64,000 nucleotides of DNA, taken from contig CAJJCT010000009.1 in NCBI GenBank assembly GCA_905182735.1, positions 1 through 64,000 on the forward strand. Reading direction: 5' to 3'. The stretch's first letter is position 1; every line of letters begins with the position of its first letter. This stretch comes from Candidatus Marivariicella framensis (GTDB lineage Bacteria > Bacteroidota > Bacteroidia > Flavobacteriales > Flavobacteriaceae). A program made the position numbers and the translations under genes. The notes below the pieces were generated by a model. It worked only from the letters and a program-made list of their open reading frames with translations, made no database searches and was not told where the DNA came from. Positions 25,169 through 34,400 of this stretch are shown here, piece after piece.

Positions 25169-26251
25169 TTAACTTTTGAAAATAGCTTGCTGATGATTTA
25201 TCGATTCTTGATGAATTGCTTTAAATATTCTTAAAATAAACTCCTCACTTAGATTTCTTTCCTCACCTTCAAGAATCATTTTACCTAAAATCTCGTTCCA
25301 TCTTTTATTTTGAAGAACAGCAACGTTTTTTGTTTTTTTCAATTCACCTATTCCCTCAGCAACTCTCATTCTATCTCCAAGTAAATCTAATAAAGATTGA
25401 TCAATTACATCGATTTTAGCTCTTAAGTTTTTCAAACCACTTTGATAACTTTCCTCAGTGGTTGTTAACTTTCGAATTCTCCAATCTTTCATATACTGAA
25501 TTAAAGTTTCAGGAGTAATTTGTTGTTTTGCATCACTCCAAGCGTTATCAGGATCACAGTGAGATTCAACCATTAATCCGTCAAAATTTAAATCCAGTGC
25601 TCTTTGACTTATATCGAAAATAAGATCTCTTCTTCCTGAAATATGTGAGGGGTCACATATAATCGGTAAATCCGGAAACTTATTTTGTAATTCAATTGCT
25701 ATTTGCCATTCTGGTTGATTCCTATACTTTGACTTACCAGAAGTTGAAAAACCACGATGAATAACACCAAGCTTTTTAATATCGGACTTATACAATCTTT
25801 CAATCCCTCCAAGCCATAAGTCAAGATCAGGATTTACAGGATTTTTAACTAAAACAATTTTATCTGTCCCTTTCAATGCGTCTGCAATTTCTTGAACTAT
25901 AAATGGGCTTACTGTTGATCTTGCACCTATCCATAAAACATCAACGTCTGCTTCTAACGCTAACTTACAATGATTTGCATTGGCAACTTCAGTAGCTATT
26001 AAAAGACCTGTTTGTTCTTTGACTTTCTTTAACCATCCTAAACCTATAGCTCCAACGCCTTCAAAATTTCCAGGACGAGTTCTAGGTTTCCAAATACCTG
26101 CCCTATATACTGTAACATCTGAATCTTTTAGTTCATGAGCTATTTTCAAAACTTGCTCTTCAGTTTCTGCACTACATGGTCCTCCAATAACCAAGGGGTG
26201 ATCAAGTTCAAAATCTTTAAGCCATTTGTTTAAATTAGTTTGATTTTTCAT
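25169..26251 (-). CDS. Bifunctional DAHP synthase / chorismate mutase (AroQ type)
   Basis: 360 residues. About 1-260 is a type I-beta (KDO8P-like) 3-deoxy-D-arabino-heptulosonate-7-phosphate synthase: GGPCSAET (18-25), YRAGIWKPRTRPGNFEG (about 48-64), VKNPVNPD and CDPSHISGRRD. About 268-350 is an all-helical AroQ chorismate mutase with LRAKIDVIDQSLLDLLGDRM. The fusion puts the first shikimate step and the Phe/Tyr branch point on one chain, where prephenate feedback is known for such enzymes. Last gene of the pheA-aminotransferase-tyrA operon, so the Phe/Tyr attenuator also controls entry to the pathway. Confidence 0.92.
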   Translation of the reverse strand: MKNQTNLNKWLKDFELDHPLVIGGPCSAETEEQVLKIAHELKDSDVTVYRAGIWKPRTRPGNFEGVGAIGLGWLKKVKEQTGLLIATEVANANHCKLALEADVDVLWIGARSTVSPFIVQEIADALKGTDKIVLVKNPVNPDLDLWLGGIERLYKSDIKKLGVIHRGFSTSGKSKYRNQPEWQIAIELQNKFPDLPIICDPSHISGRRDLIFDISQRALDLNFDGLMVESHCDPDNAWSDAKQQITPETLIQYMKDWRIRKLTTTEESYQSGLKNLRAKIDVIDQSLLDLLGDRMRVAEGIGELKKTKNVAVLQNKRWNEILGKMILEGEERNLSEEFILRIFKAIHQESINHQQAIFKS

Positions 26252-26268
26252 TTTAATACTTTTTTATT

Positions 26269-27123
26269 TTACTTAGTTTTTAATTCCTTTAAAACACTTT
26301 TAATAGAATTAGTTTTCTCAATTAAATTGTATATTTTTTTATAATTTTCTTTTTCTAAAAGGGTCTTAAACTCCTCTAAATTTGAAAGATAATGCTTTAG
26401 TGTCTCAAGAATATTATCTTTATTTTCTTCAAAAATAGAACTCCATGTTTCCGGAGAACTTTTTGCTAGTCTAACCGTTGAAGCAAATCCACTTCCTGCC
26501 ATAGCAAAGATAGCAGATTCATCTTTTTCTTTTTCTAAGACTGTTTGCCCTAGAATAAAAGAAGAAATATGTGAAAGGTGAGATACATATGCAATATGTT
26601 TATCATGCTCTTCAGGGTTCATTTCCTTCAAAATCATACCAATAGATTTGAACCAATCTAAAGCCCATTTCAATAGATTACTTTCAGTTTTACCTGACTC
26701 ACATATTATTTGAACTTTACCTTTAAACAAACTTTCACTTGCAGCCGTGGGACCTGAAAATTCAGTTCCAGCTATTGGGTGTGTGGCCAAAAATTGAGAT
26801 CTTTTAGGATGAGAAGAAACAGTTCTACAAATCCTAGATTTAGTGGATCCAAAGTCAATCACAAGTGTTTTATCACAAATCAAGTCTAAAACAGAAGTTA
26901 GTTGATCTGTAATTTGTTTAACAGGATAAGCAAGTAACAGAACGTCTAGATTAGTGAAATCTTTTTTTGAAATTACTTCATCAATCAACCCTGAATCAAA
27001 AGCTTGTTTTAAATGTAACTCTGATGAATCATATCCTAAAATAATTACATTTTTAATCGTTTTTCTTAACTGTATAGCTAAAGATCCACCAATTAAACCA
27101 ATACCTGCAACTCCTATTCTCAT
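26269..27123 (-). CDS. tyrA: Prephenate dehydrogenase
   Basis: 284 residues. N-terminal NAD(P) fold GVAGIGLIGGSLA (4-16); the catalytic histidine region ATHPIAGTEFSGP (about 113-125) and YVSHLSHISSF (about 178-188) are typical of TyrA. It makes 4-hydroxyphenylpyruvate for Tyr. No ACT domain is fused at the C terminus. Third gene of the aromatic operon, 2 nt after the aminotransferase. Confidence 0.9.
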   Translation of the reverse strand: MRIGVAGIGLIGGSLAIQLRKTIKNVIILGYDSSELHLKQAFDSGLIDEVISKKDFTNLDVLLLAYPVKQITDQLTSVLDLICDKTLVIDFGSTKSRICRTVSSHPKRSQFLATHPIAGTEFSGPTAASESLFKGKVQIICESGKTESNLLKWALDWFKSIGMILKEMNPEEHDKHIAYVSHLSHISSFILGQTVLEKEKDESAIFAMAGSGFASTVRLAKSSPETWSSIFEENKDNILETLKHYLSNLEEFKTLLEKENYKKIYNLIEKTNSIKSVLKELKTK

Positions 27124-27125
27124 AT

Positions 27126-28265
27126 TTATAAACGGTTAAGCGCTTCTTTTAATTTTGATTTCTCTAAACACAATGAAATTCTAATATATCTATCTCCTTG
27201 TGATCCGAATATTTTACCTGGAGTAATAAAAATATTTTTTTTGTAAAGTAATTCATCTATCAAAATATCTGAACTTTCAAGGCTATCTGGAATCTTTGCC
27301 CAAACAAAAAGACCAACTGCATTCTTATCATATACAGTATTTAGTTTTCCTGCTATTTTCCATGCAATCTCTCTTCTTTCTCTATAAACTTTATTTAAAT
27401 CATTAAACCATTTTCTATTGAGACCCAGTGCCCTTACAGCCCCTTTTTGAATTCCATAAAACATTCCCGAATCCATATTAGACTTAACCTTCAATACCGA
27501 TTTAATATTTATAGAGTTTCCAATTAACATTCCAACCCTCCAACCAGACATATTAAACGATTTACTCAATGAATTAAGTTCCATTCCAACTTCTAAAGCA
27601 CCTTTATGTGATAAGAAACTTTTAGGAGATTTTGTTAAAATAAAACTATACGGATTATCATTAACTATTAAAATTTTATTTTTTTTAGCAAATGAAATTA
27701 GTTCATCAAAAAAGATGTCGCTTGCCTCTGTGCCTGTAGGCATATGAGGGTAGTTTACCCACATTATTTTAACTTTAGATAAATCTAACCTCTCTAGCAG
27801 CTTAAGGTTAGGTAACCAGCCATTAATCTCATCTAATTCGTATAGTATTGACTTTGCTTCTAATAAATTTGTAACTGCAGAGTAAGTAGGATATCCCGGA
27901 TTAGGAATTAAAACTTGATCTCCTGGATTTAAAAAAGCCATACTAATATGCATTATTCCTTCTTTAGAACCGATTAATGGTAGAACTTCATTTTCAGAAT
28001 TTAGAGTTACACGGTAATGAGATTTGTAAAAATTAGAAATTTCTTGTCTTAATTCAGGAATACCTTGATAGCTTTGATATTGGTGAGCCTTAGAATCATT
28101 AACACTTTCTAATAAGGAAGAAATAACAGCTTTAGGAGGAAATAAATCTGGACTTCCAATACCCATATTAATAATTGGCTTTCCTATTTTAATTAAAGAA
28201 GCTACCTCTCTTAATTTTGAAGAAAAATAATATTCTTTAACATTATTTAGTCTATTAGCAGTCAT
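27126..28265 (-). CDS. PLP aminotransferase of the aromatic operon (class I/II)
   Basis: 379 residues from the ATG at 28265 (MTANRLNNVKEYYFS), chosen because the recognisable N-terminal helix begins there and the start lies just after the pheA stop. ATGs at 28280 and 28295 would overlap pheA by up to 29 nt. PLP lysine lies in SLSKSFNMSGWRVGM; other landmarks are NPGYPTYSAV and NDNPYSFI. Its position between pheA and tyrA suggests the final transamination of phenylpyruvate and 4-hydroxyphenylpyruvate. The fold also covers LL-diaminopimelate-type enzymes, so substrate is inferred from context. Confidence 0.85.
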   Translation of the reverse strand: MTANRLNNVKEYYFSSKLREVASLIKIGKPIINMGIGSPDLFPPKAVISSLLESVNDSKAHQYQSYQGIPELRQEISNFYKSHYRVTLNSENEVLPLIGSKEGIMHISMAFLNPGDQVLIPNPGYPTYSAVTNLLEAKSILYELDEINGWLPNLKLLERLDLSKVKIMWVNYPHMPTGTEASDIFFDELISFAKKNKILIVNDNPYSFILTKSPKSFLSHKGALEVGMELNSLSKSFNMSGWRVGMLIGNSINIKSVLKVKSNMDSGMFYGIQKGAVRALGLNRKWFNDLNKVYRERREIAWKIAGKLNTVYDKNAVGLFVWAKIPDSLESSDILIDELLYKKNIFITPGKIFGSQGDRYIRISLCLEKSKLKEALNRL

Positions 28266-28266
28266 A

Positions 28267-29097
28267 TTATTTATTTCCATTATTATACTTTCCAAAGACC
28301 TTAAGCTCTAATGTCATTATTTCTAAAATTGATTGTGCTTTTTCAAAAAAAGATGAGGAATCAAAAGTCACATCTACAAAAAAAGAATATTTACCTGGAG
28401 TTTCTATAATTGGAAGAGACTGGATTTTTGTTAGGTTAAGTTTGCAATCACTCATAACATTCAAAACAGTTGCCAAACTTCCTCTTTTGTGATCTAAAAT
28501 GAATTTTAGTGTAGCCTTATTATAATTAACTTTTATTGAAGATGATTTTTTTTGGATAATGACAAAACGAGTCACATTGTTACTTATGGTTTGTATCGAA
28601 TCTTCAAGTATATTCAAATCATATAGATCAGCTGCTGTTTTACTTGCAATAGCTGCTCTTTTATATATATTATTTGTAATAATTTCTTTTGCTGCATTAG
28701 CAGTGTCGTCTGACTCAACAAGTTTTATATTTGGATGATTTGAAAAAAATTCTTTGCACTGTAAAAGAGCCATAGGGTGTGAATGAACCTCAAGAAGATC
28801 ATCAATTTTTTGGTTAGGTAACGCTAAGAGTGAGTGCTGAATTTGATAATAATACTCACCAACAATATTAAGGTTGTTTTTGTCAATTAATGCATAATTA
28901 GGAATTATAGATCCTGCTATAGAGTTTTCTATAGCCATTACTCCATGACTTGAATCATTTTTTAAAATTGAAATGACTAAGTCATCAAAAGAACTACAGC
29001 ACTCAATATAAATACTTTTATTAAAATATGATTGAGCAACTGCATGATGAAATGAGCCTTCTATACCTTGTATCGCTATTTTATTTTTTTTTACCAT
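28267..29097 (-). CDS. pheA: Prephenate dehydratase (with ACT domain)
   Basis: 276 residues, monofunctional. Catalytic domain about 1-180: IQGIEGSFHHAVA (8-20), MAIENSIAGSI (about 62-72) and the TRF motif (NVTRFVII, about 174-181). A C-terminal ACT domain (about 195-270) has HKRGSLATVLNVM and ESLP-like QSLPIIETPGKYSFFVD, the usual Phe-binding regulatory site. First structural gene of the aromatic operon. Its ATG lies only a few bases after the attenuator T-tract. Confidence 0.93.
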   Translation of the reverse strand: MVKKNKIAIQGIEGSFHHAVAQSYFNKSIYIECCSSFDDLVISILKNDSSHGVMAIENSIAGSIIPNYALIDKNNLNIVGEYYYQIQHSLLALPNQKIDDLLEVHSHPMALLQCKEFFSNHPNIKLVESDDTANAAKEIITNNIYKRAAIASKTAADLYDLNILEDSIQTISNNVTRFVIIQKKSSSIKVNYNKATLKFILDHKRGSLATVLNVMSDCKLNLTKIQSLPIIETPGKYSFFVDVTFDSSSFFEKAQSILEIMTLELKVFGKYNNGNK

Positions 29098-29101
29098 AAA
29101 A

Positions 29102-29162
29102 CAAAAAAAAGTCCTGATTTATTCAGGACTGTATGTATATATTTTTTTTATTACAAAGTCCT
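29102..29162 (-). terminator. Phe/Tyr attenuator: antiterminator segment plus intrinsic terminator
   Basis: Minus strand: AGTCCTGA (29130-29123), loop ATAAA, TCAGGACT (29117-29110), then eight T (29109-29102), ending four bases before the pheA ATG. Just after the leader-peptide stop, AGGACT (29162-29157) is complementary to AGTCCT of the terminator's left arm and would form the 2:3 antiterminator. A CTTC within the leader codons can pair with GAAG near the leader's end as a weak 1:2 helix. Confidence 0.75.
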
Positions 29163-29219
29163 TCAAGCTTCTGAATAGAAGTAGAAAAAATTGTTGCAGT
29201 AAAAAAAGGTAATCTTCAT
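29163..29219 (-). CDS. Phe/Tyr-rich leader peptide of the aromatic operon
   Basis: ATG 29219-29217 opens an 18-codon frame, MKITFFYCNNFFYFYSEA, ending in TGA at 29165-29163. Five Phe and three Tyr codons in 18 residues, in clusters FFY and FFYFY, directly upstream of an intrinsic terminator and of pheA/tyrA, are the classical design of a ribosome-stalling leader. It would sense charged tRNA-Phe and possibly tRNA-Tyr together, matching an operon that makes both amino acids. It lies about 18 nt after a full promoter. Confidence 0.75.
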   Translation of the reverse strand: MKITFFYCNNFFYFYSEA

Positions 29220-29236
29220 CAATCAGTTTATAAGTG

Positions 29237-29268
29237 CAAATTTATAATCACTTTTGAAATAAACAAAA
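29237..29268 (-). promoter_or_regulatory. Promoter of the Phe/Tyr operon
   Basis: Minus strand TTTTG (29268-29264), 19-nt spacer, TAAATTTG (29244-29237). Full match to the Bacteroidota promoter, placing the start of transcription about 10-15 nt before the leader ATG. Confidence 0.7.
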
Positions 29269-29355
29269 TTTTTATAGATATTTCGTAATATATTCATTGA
29301 TAACGAAACAATTAAGTAACCTTTTAGTTTAAATCATATATTTTTACAACACCTA

Positions 29356-30252
29356 ATGGGACTTTTAATTAAAAATATAGGAAAAAGATACGGTGATAAA
29401 AAAGTTTTATCAAATCTTTCATTAAAGTGTGAAAAGGGAGAAATAATAGGACTTCTTGGCCTAAATGGTGCTGGTAAAACAACACTAATGAAGATTTTGA
29501 CTGGAATTAACTCAAAGTGGGATGGAGATATTTTTTTTAATGGAATAGATTTAAGAAAAAAACTTAAGGATATTCAACAGATAACAGGATATCTTCCAGA
29601 AAACAATCCCCTTTATAATGAATTATTTGTGTCAGAATATTTATTATTTATTTCTAAATTATATAAAGTAAAAAATCCAAAATTTGAAAAGATAATTTCA
29701 ATCACTGGCTTAAATGAATATAAAAATCATAAAATTGAAAAGCTGTCAAAAGGATGTAAACAAAGAGTTGGTATTGCTGCAGCAATAATTCACGATCCTG
29801 AATTTCTTATTCTAGATGAGCCAACAACTGGACTTGATCCAATTCAAATAATTGAAATTCATAAATTAATTAAAAAACTAGGAGAAGAAAAAATAGTAAT
29901 TTTCTCTTCTCACATTTTACAAGAGATTGAAGCACTATGCAATAGGGTAATTCTACTTCATAAAGGTGAAATTATTCTAGATTCATCTTTAGAAAAACTC
30001 AGAAACCCTGATGAACAAATTATTAATGTCACCTTTGATTATAGAATTGAAACTGAAGCTATATCAAGACTTCAATTTGTAGAAACTGTTAAAAATACTT
30101 TTGAGTTTGAATATGAAATTTTATTTAAAACAAATAAAGATCAAAGAAGTAAAATTTTTGATTTTGCACATGATAATGATTTAAAAATCATTAATCTTCA
30201 GCACAAAAACAAAACGCTTGAAGAAGTATTTAAAAGTCTAACAAATGATTAA
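29356..30252 (+). CDS. gldA: Gliding-motility ABC transporter ATP-binding protein GldA
   Basis: 298 residues, the length of GldA. Walker A GLNGAGKTT (about 35-43), signature LSKGCKQRVG (about 129-138), Walker B FLILDEPTTGLDP (about 151-163) and the switch His in FSSHILQEI. The C-terminal region of about 80 residues after the nucleotide-binding domain is typical of GldA. With GldF and GldG it forms an ABC transporter linked to gliding in some Flavobacteriia; gldFG are not adjacent here. It converges on the osmC-like gene. Confidence 0.85.
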   Translation: MGLLIKNIGKRYGDKKVLSNLSLKCEKGEIIGLLGLNGAGKTTLMKILTGINSKWDGDIFFNGIDLRKKLKDIQQITGYLPENNPLYNELFVSEYLLFISKLYKVKNPKFEKIISITGLNEYKNHKIEKLSKGCKQRVGIAAAIIHDPEFLILDEPTTGLDPIQIIEIHKLIKKLGEEKIVIFSSHILQEIEALCNRVILLHKGEIILDSSLEKLRNPDEQIINVTFDYRIETEAISRLQFVETVKNTFEFEYEILFKTNKDQRSKIFDFAHDNDLKIINLQHKNKTLEEVFKSLTND

Positions 30253-30255
30253 TTA

Positions 30256-30687
30256 CTATATTTTAATTCCATTTAAAAATACAGTATAAATTATTTTTGC
30301 AGTATGTTCCAAAGTTTTAGAAACTGAACAATATTTTTCAAATGATAAATCTACAGCTCTTTGAGCTTTTTCAGGAGCAAAATCTCCTTCCAAAACAACA
30401 TCAACATTAATTGTATGAAATAAAGCTGGAACAGCCCCTGGGATTCTTTCTCCATTCACTTCCATCTTTATAGAAGTTGGATTGATTTTTTGTTTACTCA
30501 AAATCGCAACAATATCTATACTACTGCATCCTGCTAAACCCATAAGTAATAATTCCATTGGGCTAATTCCCTTGACACTTCCTTCAGTTTTAGAATTGTT
30601 ATCCAGTAACACTCTGTGTCCATTTGAATTGGCAACTTCAAACAAATAATCATTATTTATTCTTTCTAATAAAACTTTCATTTTCAA
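30256..30687 (-). CDS. OsmC family protein
   Basis: 143 residues. The two reactive cysteines of OsmC/Ohr proteins are present: LAGCSSID (about residue 54) and EKYCSVSKTLEH (about residue 120). Family members reduce organic hydroperoxides or respond to osmotic or oxidative stress. Start at Met1 or Met3. It is the last gene of the metK-metY-metX unit, 5 nt after metX, an arrangement that suggests a sulfur or thiol link, but this is inference. Confidence 0.87.
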   Translation of the reverse strand: MKMKVLLERINNDYLFEVANSNGHRVLLDNNSKTEGSVKGISPMELLLMGLAGCSSIDIVAILSKQKINPTSIKMEVNGERIPGAVPALFHTINVDVVLEGDFAPEKAQRAVDLSFEKYCSVSKTLEHTAKIIYTVFLNGIKI

Positions 30688-30692
30688 TAAAT

Positions 30693-31649
30693 TTAATTTT
30701 TAAAAATAGTGTTTAAAATAGTTTTAACCTGATTATTTTCGATTAAAAAAGCATCATGACCATGAACTGAATTTATTTCATAAAAAAAACATTTTTTTTG
30801 TAATTTCTTTAGCCTATTATATGTACTCTTATCTTCATCAGGAATAAACAACAAGTCAGAATCAACAGAAATGAGATGAATTTCTGCTGATATCGGCTCA
30901 ATTAGTGTATCAAAATTTTGATTATTTCTTAAAATATTAATACTACCAAGCAAATGGTTAACCAATAGGTATCCGTCTAAAGTAAATCTATTTTTTAGTG
31001 CTTGACCGTGATGTAATAACCAACTTTCAACATTAAATATTTTTTTGTATTCATTTTCACTCCTAGCAAATCGACTACTAAATGATTCTGGTGTTCTATA
31101 CAATAACATTGCATGCATCCTCGCATCTACAATAGGATCTTTTGAGTTTTTTAATATTTGTTTTTGAATAAAGGTGTTTGCTATTACCCAGTCGGTTGAT
31201 TTCCAGTCCGAAGCAATTGGTATTAAATGTTTACATAGTTTTGGAGATAACACAGCCATTTCCCATGAAATCCCACCTCCTATTGAGCCACCTATTATAG
31301 CATATAAATCAGTAATTCCTAATTTTTTTAATCCATTTATAAATAGTTTTGCAATGAGTCCAGTATGAATTTTCTCAATAGACTTCCATTTATAAGAATC
31401 AATTCCATTTCCAGGGATATTAAATGAAATTACAGTATATAAATTTGTATCAATCACTTTACTTGGACCTACTATTTCACTCCACCAACCGTCAACCCCA
31501 GAAAAGATTGCATTTGCTGTTAAAGGATGATTAATTAAAACAACAGGAGCTGTTCCAATATTTGGGCCAGACATGTAATAAGTTAGAGGGACTTTAATTT
31601 GTCCCTCTAAAATTTCAACAGCTAAAAAGTTTAGTGGTTTTTTATCCAA
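30693..31649 (-). CDS. metX: Homoserine O-acetyltransferase (MetX-like alpha/beta hydrolase)
   Basis: 318 residues, alpha/beta-hydrolase fold. Catalytic Ser in IIGGSIGGGISWE (about residue 121), Asp in SVDSDLLFIPDE and His in HGHDAFLIE, the normal MetX triad. Early motifs include LINHPLTANA and PGNGIDSYKW. It acetylates homoserine for direct sulfhydrylation by MetY, which is encoded 13 nt upstream in the same unit. Shorter than the approximately 350-380 residues of many MetX, but all landmarks are present. MetX versus serine acetyltransferase-like variants cannot be fully excluded. Confidence 0.83.
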   Translation of the reverse strand: MDKKPLNFLAVEILEGQIKVPLTYYMSGPNIGTAPVVLINHPLTANAIFSGVDGWWSEIVGPSKVIDTNLYTVISFNIPGNGIDSYKWKSIEKIHTGLIAKLFINGLKKLGITDLYAIIGGSIGGGISWEMAVLSPKLCKHLIPIASDWKSTDWVIANTFIQKQILKNSKDPIVDARMHAMLLYRTPESFSSRFARSENEYKKIFNVESWLLHHGQALKNRFTLDGYLLVNHLLGSINILRNNQNFDTLIEPISAEIHLISVDSDLLFIPDEDKSTYNRLKKLQKKCFFYEINSVHGHDAFLIENNQVKTILNTIFKN

Positions 31650-31662
31650 TTTGAATATTAAA

Positions 31663-32928
31663 TTAGCCTATTGATTGTTTTAAATCATCAATCAAATCAT
31701 CGATATTCTCAAGCCCCACAGATAATCTGATTAGATCTTCAGTTACCCCCGTGTTTCTCTGCTCTTCAGAAGAAAGTTGTGAATGAGTTGTACTTGCTGG
31801 ATGAATAATTAAAGATTTTGAATCACCTATATTGGCTAGTAATGAAAATAGTTTTGTATTATCTGCGACTTTTTTTCCCGCATTAAAACCTCCTATAAGA
31901 CCAAAAGTGACAATTCCACTTTGACCTTTTGGTAAATATTTTTTTGCTAATTCATTATATTTACTTGATGATAATCCTGGGTAATTTACCCAAGAAACCT
32001 TTTCTTGACTCTGAAGCCATTTAGCTAAAGCAAGTGCGTTTTTTGAATGTTGCTCCATTCTAACTGCTAAAGTTTCTATACCCTGTATAGTCTGAAAGCT
32101 ATTAAATGGACTTGCTGCAGCCCCTAAATCTCTTAACCCTTCTACTCTTATTCTTGCAATAAAAGCAGCTGGCCCAAGTGCTTCGTGATAATTTAGTCCA
32201 TGATAGCTAGGGGAAGGCTCATTAAGCTCTGGAAATAATCCATTTCCATAATCAAAAGTACCCGCATCTATTATAATACCTCCTAATGCCGTTCCATTTC
32301 CATTAATATATTTAGTTGTAGAATGTATAACAATATTTGCTCCATATTTAATGGGGTTTAATAAATAAGGGGTAGCTACAGTATTATCAACAATAAAAGG
32401 AACCTTAGCCTGTTTTGCAAGCTCAGCTATTGCATGTAAATCAATTACATCAAGCTTTGGATTACCAAGTGACTCAGAATAAAATACTCTAGTATTTTCC
32501 TTAACTGCAGATTTAAAATTTATTGGATCATCTGGATCTACAAAAGTAGTAGTTATTCCAAATCTAGGGAGCGTATTACTTAACATGTTATATGTTCCAC
32601 CATACAAACTATTAGAAGCTACAATATGATCCCCTGCTTTAAGAAGCATAAGTAATGCTGTGGAAATAGCAGAAGTGCCCGAAGCAGTTGACACTGCAGC
32701 AATCCCTCCTTCTAGAGTAGCTAATCTTTGTTCGAGCACGTCGTTTGTTGGATTATTTAACCTTGTATAAATATATCCTGGCTCAGCTAACGAAAACAAT
32801 TTAGCGGCATGATCCGAACTATTGAATTCATATGATGTTGATTGATATATAGGAACAGCTCTTGTTCCTTGTGTTTGACTTGTATCATGCCCCGAATGAA
32901 GAGCATTAGTTTCTGTTTTATAACTCAT
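31663..32928 (-). CDS. metY: O-acetylhomoserine sulfhydrylase (MetY, Cys/Met metabolism PLP enzyme)
   Basis: 421 residues, longer than typical MetB/MetC and matching MetY. PLP lysine in [12 protein letters not shown] (about residue 210), [14 protein letters not shown] (about 66-79), and the C-terminal [11 protein letters not shown] and [16 protein letters not shown]. It makes homocysteine from O-acetylhomoserine and sulfide. Its ATG overlaps the metK stop by 4 nt, so the two are translationally coupled. Confidence 0.92.
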   Translation of the reverse strand: MSYKTETNALHSGHDTSQTQGTRAVPIYQSTSYEFNSSDHAAKLFSLAEPGYIYTRLNNPTNDVLEQRLATLEGGIAAVSTASGTSAISTALLMLLKAGDHIVASNSLYGGTYNMLSNTLPRFGITTTFVDPDDPINFKSAVKENTRVFYSESLGNPKLDVIDLHAIAELAKQAKVPFIVDNTVATPYLLNPIKYGANIVIHSTTKYINGNGTALGGIIIDAGTFDYGNGLFPELNEPSPSYHGLNYHEALGPAAFIARIRVEGLRDLGAAASPFNSFQTIQGIETLAVRMEQHSKNALALAKWLQSQEKVSWVNYPGLSSSKYNELAKKYLPKGQSGIVTFGLIGGFNAGKKVADNTKLFSLLANIGDSKSLIIHPASTTHSQLSSEEQRNTGVTEDLIRLSVGLENIDDLIDDLKQSIG

Positions 32929-34181
32929 AATTGAAATATTTTTTTTAATTTATCTATGTAATCTAATTTTTCCCAAGTGAATAATTCCACTTCTTTTGAA
33001 ACCTTACCACTGTAAGGAGAATCAAAAGTTTTAATCAAAGTTTGAGGCGAACGCCCCATATGACCATATGCAGCTGTTTCAGAATAAATTGGATTCCTTA
33101 ACTTTAATCTATTCTCAATACCATATGGAGTTAAATCAAAGATCTTTGAAAGCTTTTCTGAAATTTGAGAATCAGAAAAATTTACTTTTGATTTACCAAA
33201 AGTATCAACTAAAATTGACGTTGGAGATGAAACTCCAATAGCATAACTCAATTGAATCATGACCTCATCAGCTACTCCTGCAGCTACAATATTTTTAGCA
33301 ATATGTCTTGCTGCATATGCTGCTGATCTATCTACCTTACTAGGGTCTTTACCACTAAAAGCTCCTCCTCCATGACCACCTTTACCTCCATATGTGTCAA
33401 CTATGATTTTTCGACCCGTCAAACCTGTGTCTCCGTGGGGACCTCCAATAACAAACTTTCCAGTAGGGTTAACGTAATATTTTATAGAATCGTTTAAGAG
33501 TGACTTTATATGACTAGATTGACTTTCAAAAACTTTAGGTATAACAATTTTAATGATGTCAGATTTTATTTTTGACAGCATTGCATCGTCATCAGAATCA
33601 AAAGGATCATGTTGTGTAGAGACTACTATTGTATCAATTCTGACAGGCTTGTCATTGTCATTATATTCAATTGTAACTTGAGATTTAGCATCTGGCCTTA
33701 AGTAATTAATACGGGTATTACTTCTACGAAAATCTGCAAGAACCTTTAAAATTTGGTGAGACAAATCTAATGCAAGAGGTATATAATTATCAGTTTCATT
33801 ACAAGCATACCCAAACATAATTCCTTGATCACCTGCTCCCTGTTCTTGTTTGATGTTTTTTTCGACTCCTTGACTTATATCCTGAGACTGCTCATGAATT
33901 AGGGAAATTACACCACATGAATCTCCACTAAATTGATATTCTCCTTTTGTGTATCCAATTTTATTTATAGTTTTTCTTGCTATATCTTGGACATCAATAT
34001 ATGTATTGCTTTTAACTTCGCCTGCCAATACAACTTGACCAGTTGTTACGAGTGTTTCACAAGCTACTTTGCTTTCTTCATCAAAGGCAAGAAAATTATC
34101 TAAAAGTGCATCAGAAATTTGATCCGCTACTTTATCGGGATGTCCTTCACTAACAGATTCAGATGTAAAAAAATATGACAT
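32925..34181 (-). CDS. metK: S-adenosylmethionine synthetase
   Basis: 418 residues. The signatures [17 protein letters not shown] (5-21), [12 protein letters not shown] (about 116-127) and [16 protein letters not shown] are all intact. It makes SAM from methionine and ATP. First gene of metK-metY-metX-osmC and preceded by a SAM-II-like riboswitch, giving direct end-product control. Confidence 0.96.
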   Translation of the reverse strand: MSYFFTSESVSEGHPDKVADQISDALLDNFLAFDEESKVACETLVTTGQVVLAGEVKSNTYIDVQDIARKTINKIGYTKGEYQFSGDSCGVISLIHEQSQDISQGVEKNIKQEQGAGDQGIMFGYACNETDNYIPLALDLSHQILKVLADFRRSNTRINYLRPDAKSQVTIEYNDNDKPVRIDTIVVSTQHDPFDSDDDAMLSKIKSDIIKIVIPKVFESQSSHIKSLLNDSIKYYVNPTGKFVIGGPHGDTGLTGRKIIVDTYGGKGGHGGGAFSGKDPSKVDRSAAYAARHIAKNIVAAGVADEVMIQLSYAIGVSSPTSILVDTFGKSKVNFSDSQISEKLSKIFDLTPYGIENRLKLRNPIYSETAAYGHMGRSPQTLIKTFDSPYSGKVSKEVELFTWEKLDYIDKLKKIFQL

Positions 34182-34196
34182 TATTATTTGCTTTTC

Positions 34197-34285
34197 GGAA
34201 GGATTTAATCACAAATTATGTGAAAAGCAACACTGCTTTAGCATTTTTTTATAGAGGGTGCAATCAGTCAAATCCTTCCTCGTTA
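34197..34285 (-). ncRNA. Likely SAM-II riboswitch with long-range switching helix, metK leader
   Basis: Minus strand from about 34285: GAGG, then GATTTGACTGATTGCA (34274-34259), CCTC, an A-rich linker, and ATGCTAAAG (34244-34236). This order and wording match the SAM-II aptamer as I remember it (GAUUU-AC-AUUGCA, A-rich, GCUAAA). GAGG/CCTC closes P1, and GCA pairs with TGC as the pseudoknot. Downstream, AAATCCTTCC (34206-34197) is exactly complementary to GGAAGGATTT (34279-34270), which overlaps the aptamer 5' side, so the two folds exclude each other. Two small hairpins lie between (AAAGCA/TGCTTT and CACA/TGTG). No terminator; control is probably translational. Confidence 0.7.
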
Positions 34286-34290
34286 GTTGT

Positions 34291-34322
34291 CAAAATTACA
34301 ATTTAATTCTTAATTAACAAAA
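34291..34322 (-). promoter_or_regulatory. Promoter of the metK-metY-metX operon
   Basis: Minus strand TTTTG (34322-34318), 19-nt spacer, TAATTTTG (34298-34291). Transcription would start near 34284, exactly at the beginning of the riboswitch-like fold. Confidence 0.7.
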
Positions 34323-34400
34323 TTAATTTTTAAACGTGATTTAGTAATTATTATATAAAAATATCTGTATTTTGCATTGTAGATAATTAATAAATAATTC

